A stretch of DNA of 16,042 nucleotides from Azophilus sp964638775. GTDB taxonomy: Bacteria > Pseudomonadota > Gammaproteobacteria > Pseudomonadales > Azotimanducaceae. Below are positions 1 to 7,429 of the stretch, in pieces. Position 1 is the first letter of the stretch. Each line of letters opens with the position of its first letter. The notes under the pieces were generated by a model. That model was not told the DNA's origin and did no database searches. It saw nothing but the letters and a program-made list of their open reading frames with translations. The stretch lies in assembly GCA_964638775.1 (NCBI GenBank), contig CAZWZH010000221.1, positions 1 through 16,042 on the forward strand. Direction: 5' to 3'. The translations under genes were made by a program, and so were the position numbers.

Positions 1-1
1 G

Positions 2-16
2 AAGCGATATTCGCTT
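2..16. repeat. Small perfect inverted repeat at the window edge
   Basis: AAGCGA, a three-base loop TAT, then TCGCTT form a 6-bp perfect stem. No T-run follows, so it is not a convincing intrinsic terminator. It may belong to a gene left of the window. Confidence 0.3.
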
Positions 17-240
17 GCCGGTCGATCCTCACACCGCTCAACTCAAATATTTTGTCGATGGGGTCGCTTCCCGTGAGATAATCCGCAGTCGCTTTCCATC
101 AACCTCCCCGCGCGAAAGTCCGCTTTTACGGACAGGAACTAACTATATTATGCCAGCTTTCCCGCGGACCGTGATCGATGCAATCGGCCATGACCGTTAC
201 CGCGAGACCGGCAAGGCGCGGCTACAGGTTGCCGCCGCTT

Positions 241-296
241 CCACGCCGTTCCGCGCCGTTCCGCGCCGTTTCGCGCCGTTTCGCGCCGTTTCGCGC
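241..296. repeat. 10-bp tandem repeat, about 5.6 copies
   Basis: The unit YCGCGCCGTT is repeated head to tail. Copies are ccacgccgtt (241), ccgcgccgtt (251 and 261), tcgcgccgtt (271 and 281) and a partial tcgcgc (291-296). Only the first copy departs from the consensus beyond the C/T at position 1. A 10-bp period is not a multiple of three, so this is not a peptide repeat. It sits 51 bp before the kinase start, where copy-number change could affect expression. That effect is an inference. Confidence 0.85.
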
Positions 297-347
297 AATA
301 ATGCTTCACTTCGATGACCGTCCGCAAGCAACAGGTTCGAGACGACC

Positions 348-1769
348 ATGGCAGAACTGGCGCCTGAGGTAGCGGCCTGGATCGAGAACGCGGTGGGCGG
401 CCGCATCGACCGGGCCGACCGTATCCTCGCCGGCGGCCGCTACGGCTGGTACATCGATGTCCGGGACGCCGACGGCGCCGTCCGGGAGCTGTTTCTCCAG
501 CAGTCGCGAACCGAAGCCGGTGACCCGGGGCGGTCGCCTTTCATCTCGTCGCGCCGCGAAGGGGAAGTCTATCGGGCCCTGCACCCGCACATTCCCGTGC
601 CCAGGGCCTGGGGCATCAACGAGGACATCGGCGGGTTCCTGGTCGACCGCATCCCCGGGGTGCCGTGGATGCGCCCGCCCGCCGACCCCGACGAGCAACT
701 GAGCGTGGCACAGGATTTCATACGCCACATCGCGAAGCTGCACACCCTGGACCCGGACGAACTCGACCTGCCGAGCTACAAGCCCGTGAAGAGCGCCCGG
801 GAGCATCAACTGGACCGCCTGCGGGTGTTTCGCGCCCAGGCCGAGGGCAGCGGCGAACCCATCGAGCCGATGCTGCGCATCTCCCTCGAATTCCTCGAAA
901 ACAACATTCCGGACTACGACGGGCCGGTGGTGCTGGTGCAGGGCGATACCGGCCCCGGCAACCTCATGTATCGGAGCGGCAAGGTGACGGGCATCATCGA
1001 CTGGGAACTCGCCCACCTCGGCGACCCCATGGACGACATCGCCTGGATGTGCTGGCGCACCGTGCAGCACACGTTCACCGACTTCGCCCGGCGAATGCGC
1101 GAATACGAAGCGCTTTCCGGTCACCGGATCGACGTGGATCGCGTCAACTATTACCGCGTCAACGCATTCGTGGTGCTGTGTGCCGCCTCGAGTTCCCAGG
1201 CGGGGGGATTCGGATTGCCGGGCATGACCGAGGCGTCCGGCGACTCGGGGGCGGCCCGGTCGGCGAGCGCGGAGTCGGAACGATTCGCCGACGGCAGCGC
1301 GTTCGCCATGACCACCCTGCACCGCCGCATGCGCCTCACCGCGCTCGCCGATGCCCTCGGCATCGAACTTCCGCCGCGCCGGGTGCGCGGCGAAGCGCCC
1401 GCGCGCCCGGAATACGCGAGCTACGACGATCTCCTGGACCGGATGCGGGTGATCGTCCCGGAGATCGGCGACGCCATCGCCACCCGCCACGCCAAGGGCC
1501 TGGTGCGCAAGCTGAAGCATCTCAAGGAACTGTCCCGCAACGGGGCGCTGTTCGACGGGTTCGAACTGGACAACATCGCCCGCCTGCTCGGCAAGCGGCC
1601 TGCCTCGCTCGGCCAGGGGCGCGTGGCTCTTTATCGGGCGGTGACCGATCGGCAAATCCCGGACGAGGACTATATCCTCTACCATTGGGACCGGCTCGTG
1701 CACGACGAGCACCTCATGCACTACGCCTCCGGCACACTCTCGCGCCGCGACTGGCCGGCGCTCTACTGA
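348..1769 (+). CDS. APH-fold phosphotransferase (aminoglycoside/choline kinase-like) with a C-terminal extension
   Basis: Predicted small-molecule kinase of 473 residues. The APH kinase fold covers roughly residues 10-340. Its catalytic loop is Q198-G-D200-T-G-P-G-N205, followed by the metal-binding I-I-D218-W-E. Most relatives have His where Q198 stands; the catalytic Asp D200, N205 and D218 are kept. About 115 further residues (from about 360) form a charged, probably helical C-terminal domain that a plain APH kinase lacks; it might resemble DUF6285, which often accompanies such kinases, but I am not sure. Relatives beside acyl-CoA dehydrogenases include the ACAD10/ACAD11 kinase domains and LvaA, which phosphorylate 4-hydroxyacyl-CoAs. 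An acyl-CoA dehydrogenase lies nearby (3580-4764), so a CoA-linked substrate is more likely than an antibiotic. The start is the first ATG of the conserved frame; its ribosome binding site is weak. It converges on the next gene with 10 bp between stops. Confidence 0.9.
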   Translation: MAELAPEVAAWIENAVGGRIDRADRILAGGRYGWYIDVRDADGAVRELFLQQSRTEAGDPGRSPFISSRREGEVYRALHPHIPVPRAWGINEDIGGFLVDRIPGVPWMRPPADPDEQLSVAQDFIRHIAKLHTLDPDELDLPSYKPVKSAREHQLDRLRVFRAQAEGSGEPIEPMLRISLEFLENNIPDYDGPVVLVQGDTGPGNLMYRSGKVTGIIDWELAHLGDPMDDIAWMCWRTVQHTFTDFARRMREYEALSGHRIDVDRVNYYRVNAFVVLCAASSSQAGGFGLPGMTEASGDSGAARSASAESERFADGSAFAMTTLHRRMRLTALADALGIELPPRRVRGEAPARPEYASYDDLLDRMRVIVPEIGDAIATRHAKGLVRKLKHLKELSRNGALFDGFELDNIARLLGKRPASLGQGRVALYRAVTDRQIPDEDYILYHWDRLVHDEHLMHYASGTLSRRDWPALY

Positions 1770-1779
1770 CGGCCCCCGC

Positions 1780-3411
1780 TCACTCCTCGGAGATGGAAAT
1801 CTCCTTGGCGGTGATGAACTCCAGGAGGGCGGGCCGGCCGTTCTCCGTCGCCTCGATCCCGCGCCTCAAAGCCGCCGTGATCTCCCCGGGATCGGTGACC
1901 CGCTCGCCATACGCGCCGAACGCCTTCGCCATGTCGGCGTAGTTGCCGGAGATTTCCGTGGCGCCGTACTTCTCCTGGGAGACCGGCATGATGGGTATCT
2001 CGATGGCCATGGAGAAGTTGTTGAACAGGATCGACAGGATCGGGATGCGTTCCCGGACGGCGGTTTCGAAGTCCATGCCGGTGAAGCCGATGGCCGCATC
2101 CCCCCAGACGTTCATGCAGAGCTTGTCCGGATGGGCGAGCTTGGCGCCCATGGCAAGGCCGAGGCCGTAGCCGAGCTGGGTGGTCTTGCCCCAGCCGATG
2201 TAGCTGAGCGGCGCCGTCGCCTCCCAGAAGGGCGTGATCTGGTCCCTCGGGCTGCCGGCATCGTGAGTGATGACGGTGCGCTCCTTGTTCACCATCCGGT
2301 TCAGCTCCCAGAGCACCCGGTAGGGATTGATCGGCGTCTCGTCGCTTTCGCACTTCGGCAGCCACTCGCGCATCCAGGTTTCCCGCATGGCTGCGATTTG
2401 CGCCGGAACGTCCGCCCGCGCTTCAGCGTTTCGCCGGTCGAGGCCCGCCATGGCCGCCTGCAGCGCTTCCAGCGTCAGCCGGGCGTCGCCGATCAGGCCA
2501 TACTGCGCCGGAACGTCCTTGTTAAGGTCCATGGGATCGAGGGTGGCGTGAACGATGGTTTTTCCGCGCGGCATCTGGACGCCGAAACCGGTCAGGGCGA
2601 AGCTGCAGCCGACGCCCAGGATGACATCCGCCTCCTTCAGCCAGGCCGTCACCGTGCGCGGGTTGGCGCGGCCTCCGGAGCCCAGTGACAGCGGATGGTT
2701 TTCCGGGAAGGCGCTCTTGCCCTCGATGCTGGTGGTCACCGGGATGTTCCAATCCTCGGCAAGCGCTTTGAGCGCGTCCCAGCCACGGGCGTAGTGGACG
2801 CCCTGCCCCGCGTAGATCACCGGTCGCTCGGCGGCGGCCAGCACCGCGGCGGCTTGCTCCACGGCAGCCGGGTCCGGGGCGGTGCGGGTCCTGAAGCTTG
2901 GCGCATGAGTCCATGAATCGGGCACGTCTTCTCCGAACACGTCGAACGGAACCTCGATCAGCACCGGTCCGGGACGGCCGTTGCGCAACTGGAAGAAGGC
3001 CCGCCGCATCACCTCGGGCAACGCCCGCCCCATGGTCAGGGGCTCCGCCCACTTGGTGACGTGGCGCATGTTCTGCGTGGAATTGAAGTTGGGATAGTAG
3101 TTGGCGAGGCGCCGCGGGTAACCGGCGGGCATCACCAGGATGGGCACGGATTCCGAGTAGGCCTGGGCGACGCCGCCGAACGCATTTTCGGAGCCGGGTC
3201 CGTTCTGCATGCAGAAAACGCCGATTCTGTCCCCGGACGACAGCCGCGAATAGGCATCCGCCATGTGCAGCCCGATACGCTCCTGGCGCACGATGATGGT
3301 GCGGATATCCTCGGCGGCCGCCGACTCGATGAGCGGGTTTACCGGATAGGCGAACAGGATCTCGACACCTTCCGCCTTCAGGACCTTTGCGATGCCTTCC
3401 GCAACGTTCAT
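1780..3411 (-). CDS. Thiamine-diphosphate-dependent enzyme, acetolactate synthase/2-hydroxyacyl-CoA lyase superfamily
   Basis: A 543-residue protein with the three-domain layout of this superfamily. The Pyr domain is about residues 1-165 and carries the cofactor-activating glutamate E44 in R-Q-E-R, then H49-M-A-D-A-Y. The central domain is about 185-330. The PP domain is about 360-535, with W-G437-D438-A-A-I-G and F-N464-N465 as the diphosphate/metal motif, the two ends about 27 residues apart as usual. Family members join or cleave C-C bonds next to a carbonyl. The usual GDG is GDA here, and the first strand reads F-A-Y-P-V-N rather than the Y-P-G-G of acetolactate synthases. I therefore do not call it IlvB; the substrate is unknown. 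The start is well supported by AAGGGAGG six bases upstream (complement of 3418-3425). It diverges from the acyl-CoA dehydrogenase, which suggests joint regulation. Confidence 0.9.
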   Translation of the reverse strand: MNVAEGIAKVLKAEGVEILFAYPVNPLIESAAAEDIRTIIVRQERIGLHMADAYSRLSSGDRIGVFCMQNGPGSENAFGGVAQAYSESVPILVMPAGYPRRLANYYPNFNSTQNMRHVTKWAEPLTMGRALPEVMRRAFFQLRNGRPGPVLIEVPFDVFGEDVPDSWTHAPSFRTRTAPDPAAVEQAAAVLAAAERPVIYAGQGVHYARGWDALKALAEDWNIPVTTSIEGKSAFPENHPLSLGSGGRANPRTVTAWLKEADVILGVGCSFALTGFGVQMPRGKTIVHATLDPMDLNKDVPAQYGLIGDARLTLEALQAAMAGLDRRNAEARADVPAQIAAMRETWMREWLPKCESDETPINPYRVLWELNRMVNKERTVITHDAGSPRDQITPFWEATAPLSYIGWGKTTQLGYGLGLAMGAKLAHPDKLCMNVWGDAAIGFTGMDFETAVRERIPILSILFNNFSMAIEIPIMPVSQEKYGATEISGNYADMAKAFGAYGERVTDPGEITAALRRGIEATENGRPALLEFITAKEISISEE

Positions 3412-3579
3412 TGCGCGCCTCCCTTGCGATTGCCGCCGATGATAGCCTGCCGCATCGACAATGATCTATGCTTCCCGGACGCTCCGGCGGCGGCAATGGC
3501 CAGTGCCCAGGATGGCGCCGTGGTCGCAGGTTCCGACATCAATTCAGCTTTGAGTGCGTCTGATGAGTCCAAACCAAAC
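3412..3579. promoter_or_regulatory. Divergent intergenic control region
   Basis: With the chosen starts, 168 bp separate the thiamine enzyme (leftward) from the acyl-CoA dehydrogenase (rightward), so promoters for both should lie here. A leftward -10-like TATCAT is the complement of 3439-3444. No convincing -35 or operator palindrome was found. The Shine-Dalgarno for the leftward gene is the complement of 3418-3425. Confidence 0.35.
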
Positions 3580-4764
3580 GTGAGTGAGCTCAGCGACTTT
3601 CGCCGGGAAACCCGTGCCTGGCTAAAGGAAAACTGCCCTCCGGGCGCCAGGGGCGCCGGCCAGGTCGCCTGGGGCAGCACCCGAATCGAACTCGAACCGG
3701 ACACGCGGCTCTGGCTCGAGCGGATGGCGGAACGGGGCTGGACGGTGCCCACCTGGCCGCGGGACTACGGCGGCGCCGAACTCACCCGGGACGAATACCG
3801 CGTACTGGTCGAGGAACTGAAGCGCATAGGCGCCCGCACGCCGCTGACCGGGAGGGGCGTCAACTACATCGGCCCCACGCTGCTCGAACTCGGCAGCGAG
3901 AGCCAGAAGGCGCGTTGGCTACCGGGTATTTCGCGCGGCGAAGGGGGCTGGGCGATGGGCTACTCCGAACCCGGCGCCGGTTCCGATCTCGCGAGCCTGT
4001 CCACCCGCGCGGTGCTCGACGGCGACCGCTTCATCATCAACGGCCGCAAGACCTGGACATCGGACGCCATGGACTGCGACTACATCTTCGTGCTCGCCCG
4101 CACCGACCCCGGCCGGCCCAAACACCAGGGCATCAGCCTCATCCTGGTGGACATGCACCAGCCCGGGGTCAAGGTCAACCCGATCCGGCTGATTTCCGGC
4201 GCCTCGCCATTCAACGAAACCCTGTTCGAAGACGCCGTCGCCCGGGCCGACGATGCGGTCGGCGGCCTGAACAACGGCTGGACCGTGGGCAAGCGTCTGC
4301 TGCAGTTCGAGCGCTCCACCCACGCCGGCATCAACATTTCCGGTTCCCAGGGCGGGCGTACCTCCAGCAGCCGCATGCCCGAAAGAATCGGACGCTACGT
4401 TTCCCGCCGCGACGGCAAACTCGCGGATCCGGACATCCGCGACCGGCTGATCCGTTACGAACAGAACGGCGCAGCCCAGCGGCTGACCCAGAAGCGCGTG
4501 ATCGAGGAGATGCGGGCGCGGGCGCCGGGATTCGCCTCTTCCGCCGTCAAGCTCACCGGCGCCCTGCATGCCCAGGAAGGCCATGAACTGCTGCTCGCGG
4601 CGATGGGAACCCAAGGGATCGGTTGGCAAGGGGACGCTTTCGTGGCAGCAGAAGTCGAGGCGACCCGGGAATGGTTGCGACAGAAGGCACTCACCATCGC
4701 CGGCGGCACCAAGGAGATTCAACTCAACATCATTGCCAAGCGCGTGCTGGGATTACCGGACTGA
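3580..4764 (+). CDS. Acyl-CoA dehydrogenase family flavoprotein
   Basis: Predicted FAD enzyme that alpha,beta-desaturates an acyl-CoA or acts on a modified acyl-CoA; about 394 residues, normal for the family. The N-terminal helical domain is about 1-115, the flavin/substrate motif Y128-S-E-P-G-A-G-S-D136 opens the beta domain, and the C-terminal helical domain ends in A-G375-G376-T-K-E-I-Q-L-N-I-I-A-K-R-V-L-G-L-P. The glutamate that MCAD has near the GGT motif is absent. E244 in L-Q-F-E-R lines up with the helix-G catalytic glutamate of isovaleryl-CoA dehydrogenase and is the likely base (inference). I chose the GTG at 3580 because V-S-E-L-S-D-F-R-R-E-T-R-A-W-L matches the family N-terminus and leaves room for divergent promoters. 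In-frame ATGs at 3496 and 3439 are alternatives; all have weak ribosome binding sites. It may be co-transcribed with the ureohydrolase that follows. Confidence 0.92.
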   Translation: MSELSDFRRETRAWLKENCPPGARGAGQVAWGSTRIELEPDTRLWLERMAERGWTVPTWPRDYGGAELTRDEYRVLVEELKRIGARTPLTGRGVNYIGPTLLELGSESQKARWLPGISRGEGGWAMGYSEPGAGSDLASLSTRAVLDGDRFIINGRKTWTSDAMDCDYIFVLARTDPGRPKHQGISLILVDMHQPGVKVNPIRLISGASPFNETLFEDAVARADDAVGGLNNGWTVGKRLLQFERSTHAGINISGSQGGRTSSSRMPERIGRYVSRRDGKLADPDIRDRLIRYEQNGAAQRLTQKRVIEEMRARAPGFASSAVKLTGALHAQEGHELLLAAMGTQGIGWQGDAFVAAEVEATREWLRQKALTIAGGTKEIQLNIIAKRVLGLPD

Positions 4765-4876
4765 CGGCGGGGTCGACAACTGCTTGCCGATACCGGACCC
4801 GATGGCTATAACAACGACAATCGTCGCATCTTGAATGCGCAGGGCAAGCGATGCCCAATTCGCGTCGGACCGCACG

Positions 4877-4888
4877 GGAGAGGAGAAG
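4877..4888 (+). promoter_or_regulatory. Ribosome binding site that decides the ureohydrolase start
   Basis: GGGAGAGGAGAA is the best Shine-Dalgarno match in this gap. Its AGGAG (4881-4885) lies 7 nt before TTG 4893 and 16 nt before ATG 4902. It falls inside the reading frame if the upstream ATG 4851 were used, which argues against that longer start. Confidence 0.55.
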
Positions 4889-4892
4889 CACC

Positions 4893-5855
4893 TTGAAAGG
4901 CATGGACAGCAAGCCGCAGTTTCTCGACTCCTGGATCACCCCGCGTTTCACGCAGCCCGCCAGCTTCATGCGCGCGCCTTTTGCAACCGATGACATCGAC
5001 ATCGCCCTCGTCGGGTGCCCCTTCGACCTCGGTTCGGCCAACCGTGCCGGCACCCGCCACGGCCCGGCGCAGATCCGCGAGATGTCGCGGCTCATCCGCA
5101 AGGTCAACGGCGCCACGGGCGTTGCGCCGTTTTCCCTGTGCCGCGTCGGCGATGCGGGCGATACGCCGATCAGCCCGTTCGATGCCACGCAGAGCCTTGA
5201 GAGCGCGCAATCCTTCTACGCCGACCTGCACGCGCGCGGCGTCGTGCCCATCTCCGCCGGCGGCGATCATACCGTGCCCCTGCCGGTGATCCGGGCCATC
5301 GCGTCGACCGAACGCCCCCTGGGGGTTGTTCACTTCGACACCCACAGCGACACCTGGGACACGCTCCACGGCAACAGGTACAACAATGCGACACCCTTCC
5401 GCCGGCTTGTCGAGGAAGGCCTGATCGAGCCGAAGCGCCTGGTGCAGATCGGCATCCGGGGCACGCTCTTCGCCCAGGATGACCTGGACTGGGCAGTGCG
5501 TCAGGGCGTGCGCATCATCACCATGGACGAGTACGAAGCGCTCGGCCGCGACGAGGTGCTGGCCGAGGCGAGGCGCGTCGTGGGAGAGGCGCCGGTCTAT
5601 GTAACCTACGATGTTGATGGCCTCGACCCCGTCTACTGCCCCGGTACCGGGTCGCCGGAACCGGGCGGCCTGTCGATGCGCGATTCCCAGGTGATCATCC
5701 GCGGGCTGCGCGGCCTCGACGTGATCGGGGGCGATGTATGCGAAGTTTCCCCGCCCCTGGATCCCGCCGGCCACACCGCGCTCAACGCGGCGAACCTGAT
5801 GTTCGAGATTCTGTGTGTGGCAGCCGAGGCGCGGGCGGCCCGCCCGGACCGCTGA
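4893..5855 (+). CDS. Agmatinase/arginase-family ureohydrolase
   Basis: Binuclear manganese hydrolase that releases urea from a guanidino compound (agmatine, guanidinobutyrate, guanidinopropionate or similar); 320 residues, presumably cytoplasmic. All six metal ligands are visible: H126 in G-G-D-H-T, D149, H151 and D153 in F-D-T-H-S-D, and D240 and D242 in Y-D-V-D-G-L-D-P. The C-terminal G-G-D-V-C-E-V-S-P-P-L-D block is typical of the agmatinase/guanidinobutyrase branch rather than arginase proper. The substrate cannot be set from sequence alone. I use TTG 4893 because of its ribosome binding site. ATG 4902 and ATG 4851 are alternatives; 4851 adds a basic, unconserved-looking tail. The gene lies 128 bp after the acyl-CoA dehydrogenase on the same strand, so it may share its transcript. 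Confidence 0.92.
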   Translation: MKGMDSKPQFLDSWITPRFTQPASFMRAPFATDDIDIALVGCPFDLGSANRAGTRHGPAQIREMSRLIRKVNGATGVAPFSLCRVGDAGDTPISPFDATQSLESAQSFYADLHARGVVPISAGGDHTVPLPVIRAIASTERPLGVVHFDTHSDTWDTLHGNRYNNATPFRRLVEEGLIEPKRLVQIGIRGTLFAQDDLDWAVRQGVRIITMDEYEALGRDEVLAEARRVVGEAPVYVTYDVDGLDPVYCPGTGSPEPGGLSMRDSQVIIRGLRGLDVIGGDVCEVSPPLDPAGHTALNAANLMFEILCVAAEARAARPDR

Positions 5856-5875
5856 GCCGGCACCCGTTCAGCTCT

Positions 5876-5890
5876 GACAGGCTATCTGTC
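5876..5890. terminator. Weak hairpin between convergent genes
   Basis: GACAG, loop GCTAT, CTGTC forms a 5-bp stem, followed by CGTTT. It lies between the stop of the ureohydrolase and the stop of the minus-strand hydrolase. The stem is short and the T-run poor, so it is only a possible terminator. Confidence 0.2.
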
Positions 5891-6017
5891 CGTTTCCCGC
5901 ACAACAGGGCACCGCGGTTGCCGGTAGACTGCCACGGCATTCATGACGAACTCGACCCGTTCGAGGACCCCGGTGTCTTCGTGGCGAATTTCGAAAACAG
6001 CGTTCCCGGTCGGCCGC

Positions 6018-7268
6018 CTATGCGTCGCAAATCCGGTCGAGTATGGGCAACAGGTATTCGATGAATCGCTCGGGGTTCTCGGACATGGCAAAGTGCCCCA
6101 TTCCTTTCATTTCCGCCCAGGTCGACCCCGGTATAGCCTGGTGTGCGGAGCGCCCGAGTTCCGGGGTGCCGCTGTAGTCGTACTCGCCCGAGAGGATATG
6201 AACCCCGACGCGACCGGTGTCGATGTCGCCCGCCCTGCCGGTGAGGTCGTAGTCCTCCACGTAGTAGTAGAGGTCGCCCAGCAACGCCGGCGGCCAGCAC
6301 GAGGAATAGACGAAACTCGTCTCTTTCCTGTACGCCCTGGGCGAGGTGGGCGCCATGACGCTGTCCATCAGCCGCGCCTTGTACTCATTGCCGACCTGCG
6401 GGTGCCACAGTTCGCTGAAATCCTCCAGGTCGCCGCCGATGCGCAGCGCCCCCTCCAGCGAGACCACGGCGCGGAACCGGTCCGGATGCCGGGCGGCCAG
6501 GTCCAGGGCCAAAAGGCCGCCGACCGAACAGCCCATGAATACCGGCTGCTCCAGGCCGAGCGCGTCGATGAGCGTCAGCGGCACCGAGCGCAGGAATTCG
6601 CCCTCCAGCCGGTATTCCTCGGCCCACCAGGAGCGGGTCACCGGCGGCAGGGATTTCCCGTGGCAGGGCAGGTCGTAGGCGATCAGGCGAAACCGGCCGG
6701 TGATCTCGGGATACTCGAACAAGTGCCGCCACTGGCTGCCGTGGGCGCCGGCGGTGTGGTGCAGAAGCAGGGGAATGCCCTGCCCGGCCTCCTCGTAGTA
6801 AATGCGGTGATCGTGCCCGCCCAGGTTCAGGTGCACGTACCGGCCGACCGGGGCGTCGATAGTGCCTTGCACAGCCGCCTCGTCGCGGGCCGGGTCGGGC
6901 TGGAGGCCCGCCGGGCGCAAAAGCTCGACCGCCCGCATGGCGGCCGCGTGGTATTGGGCATGCAGCACCGGATCGCCGCCCCGCTTCAGGCCCTGGCCCC
7001 AGGCAGCGCCGATGTCGTTGTAGAACGGCGGCGGTACCGGCGCCAGCAACCGGGCCCACAACGAGGCGGGCGCCGAAAGCGTCATGACCCCGTTATCCGA
7101 TTCAGGCGCCCCGGGGGCGACACGGCCGTCTTCCAGCCGCAAGGCGATGGACCGGTCGCCGATCTCCAGCACCAGGCCGCCGGTCCAGTGCCGCGCCGCC
7201 AGGCAAAATTCCCCGTCGGACGCGCAGCGCGCCGCCCATTCCACGCTCGCCGGAAGTGCTAGTCCCAT
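6018..7268 (-). CDS. Alpha/beta hydrolase with N-terminal SCP2-like domain
   Basis: A 416-residue two-domain protein. Residues about 10-125 look like an SCP2/sterol-carrier-like lipid-binding domain: alternating strands such as G-L-V-L-E-I-G-D-R-S and I-A-L-R-L-E-D-G-R-V, then a helical end. Residues about 145-415 are an alpha/beta hydrolase. They show the oxyanion segment H170-H-T-A-G-A-H-G, the nucleophile elbow G-C-S248-V-G-G, the acid D364 in G-E-Y-D-Y and H392 in G-M-G-H-F. A cap domain lies at about 290-345. The triad is complete, so it should be an active esterase, thioesterase or C-C hydrolase; the substrate is unknown. No signal peptide is seen, so it is probably cytoplasmic. The start has a good AGGGGGA ribosome binding site 5 nt upstream. 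It is followed by nothing on its own strand before the convergent ureohydrolase, and nudC lies 161 bp upstream in the same direction. Confidence 0.88.
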   Translation of the reverse strand: MGLALPASVEWAARCASDGEFCLAARHWTGGLVLEIGDRSIALRLEDGRVAPGAPESDNGVMTLSAPASLWARLLAPVPPPFYNDIGAAWGQGLKRGGDPVLHAQYHAAAMRAVELLRPAGLQPDPARDEAAVQGTIDAPVGRYVHLNLGGHDHRIYYEEAGQGIPLLLHHTAGAHGSQWRHLFEYPEITGRFRLIAYDLPCHGKSLPPVTRSWWAEEYRLEGEFLRSVPLTLIDALGLEQPVFMGCSVGGLLALDLAARHPDRFRAVVSLEGALRIGGDLEDFSELWHPQVGNEYKARLMDSVMAPTSPRAYRKETSFVYSSCWPPALLGDLYYYVEDYDLTGRAGDIDTGRVGVHILSGEYDYSGTPELGRSAHQAIPGSTWAEMKGMGHFAMSENPERFIEYLLPILDRICDA

Positions 7269-7429
7269 AATGTCCCCCTGTTGGTTCTTTCGGCAATCCC
7301 GCCGGTGACGATCCCGCCCTCGGATCGGCCCGAATCCGTGTGTTGCAGGCCCGTTGATCGCGGATCATTTTTCAGACAGGTCAAGTTGGCGCCCGTCACC
7401 GACTTCCCCCGGGCTGGAGCATCGCCCCG

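Larger units (their letters stand above)
1..347. other. Leader region without a convincing gene
   Basis: About 350 bases with no protein I recognise. One plus-strand frame stays open from the left edge to 317, but its translation turns into an arginine-rich artefact over the tandem repeat and shows no family features, so I do not call it. A relatively AT-rich patch near 137-151 (TATATT at 144-149, TATTAT at 146-151) could hold a -10 element for the kinase gene, but no good -35 lies at the right distance. The 10-bp tandem repeat occupies 241-296. Confidence 0.45.

Noticed and set aside
241..296. CRISPR array
   Set aside because: The repeats are 10 bp and contiguous, with no spacers between them.
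15..317. Open frame on the plus strand at the left edge
   Set aside because: Its translation has no recognisable domain and runs through the 10-bp tandem repeat into arginine-rich low-complexity sequence. It could at most be the end of an off-window gene.
306..1721. Long minus-strand frame opposite the kinase
   Set aside because: A shadow of the GC-rich codon pattern: no domain, low-quality composition, and fully overlapped by a gene with clear catalytic motifs.
348..1769. Aminoglycoside resistance gene
   Set aside because: The APH fold is shared by many metabolic kinases. The extension, the Q-G-D loop and the acyl-CoA dehydrogenase context point away from antibiotic modification.
1780..3411. 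Acetolactate synthase large subunit (ilvB/ilvI)
   Set aside because: Lacks the Y-P-G-G start and GDG metal motif of that group, and no small subunit or branched-chain genes lie nearby.
5943..7262. Long plus-strand frame opposite the SCP2-hydrolase
   Set aside because: Mirror frame rich in Arg, Gln and Val without motifs; the minus-strand protein has a full catalytic triad and ribosome binding site.
7379..7384. Leftward -35 box TTGACC for the SCP2-hydrolase
   Set aside because: A good -35 match, but no acceptable -10 lies 16-18 bp downstream on that strand.
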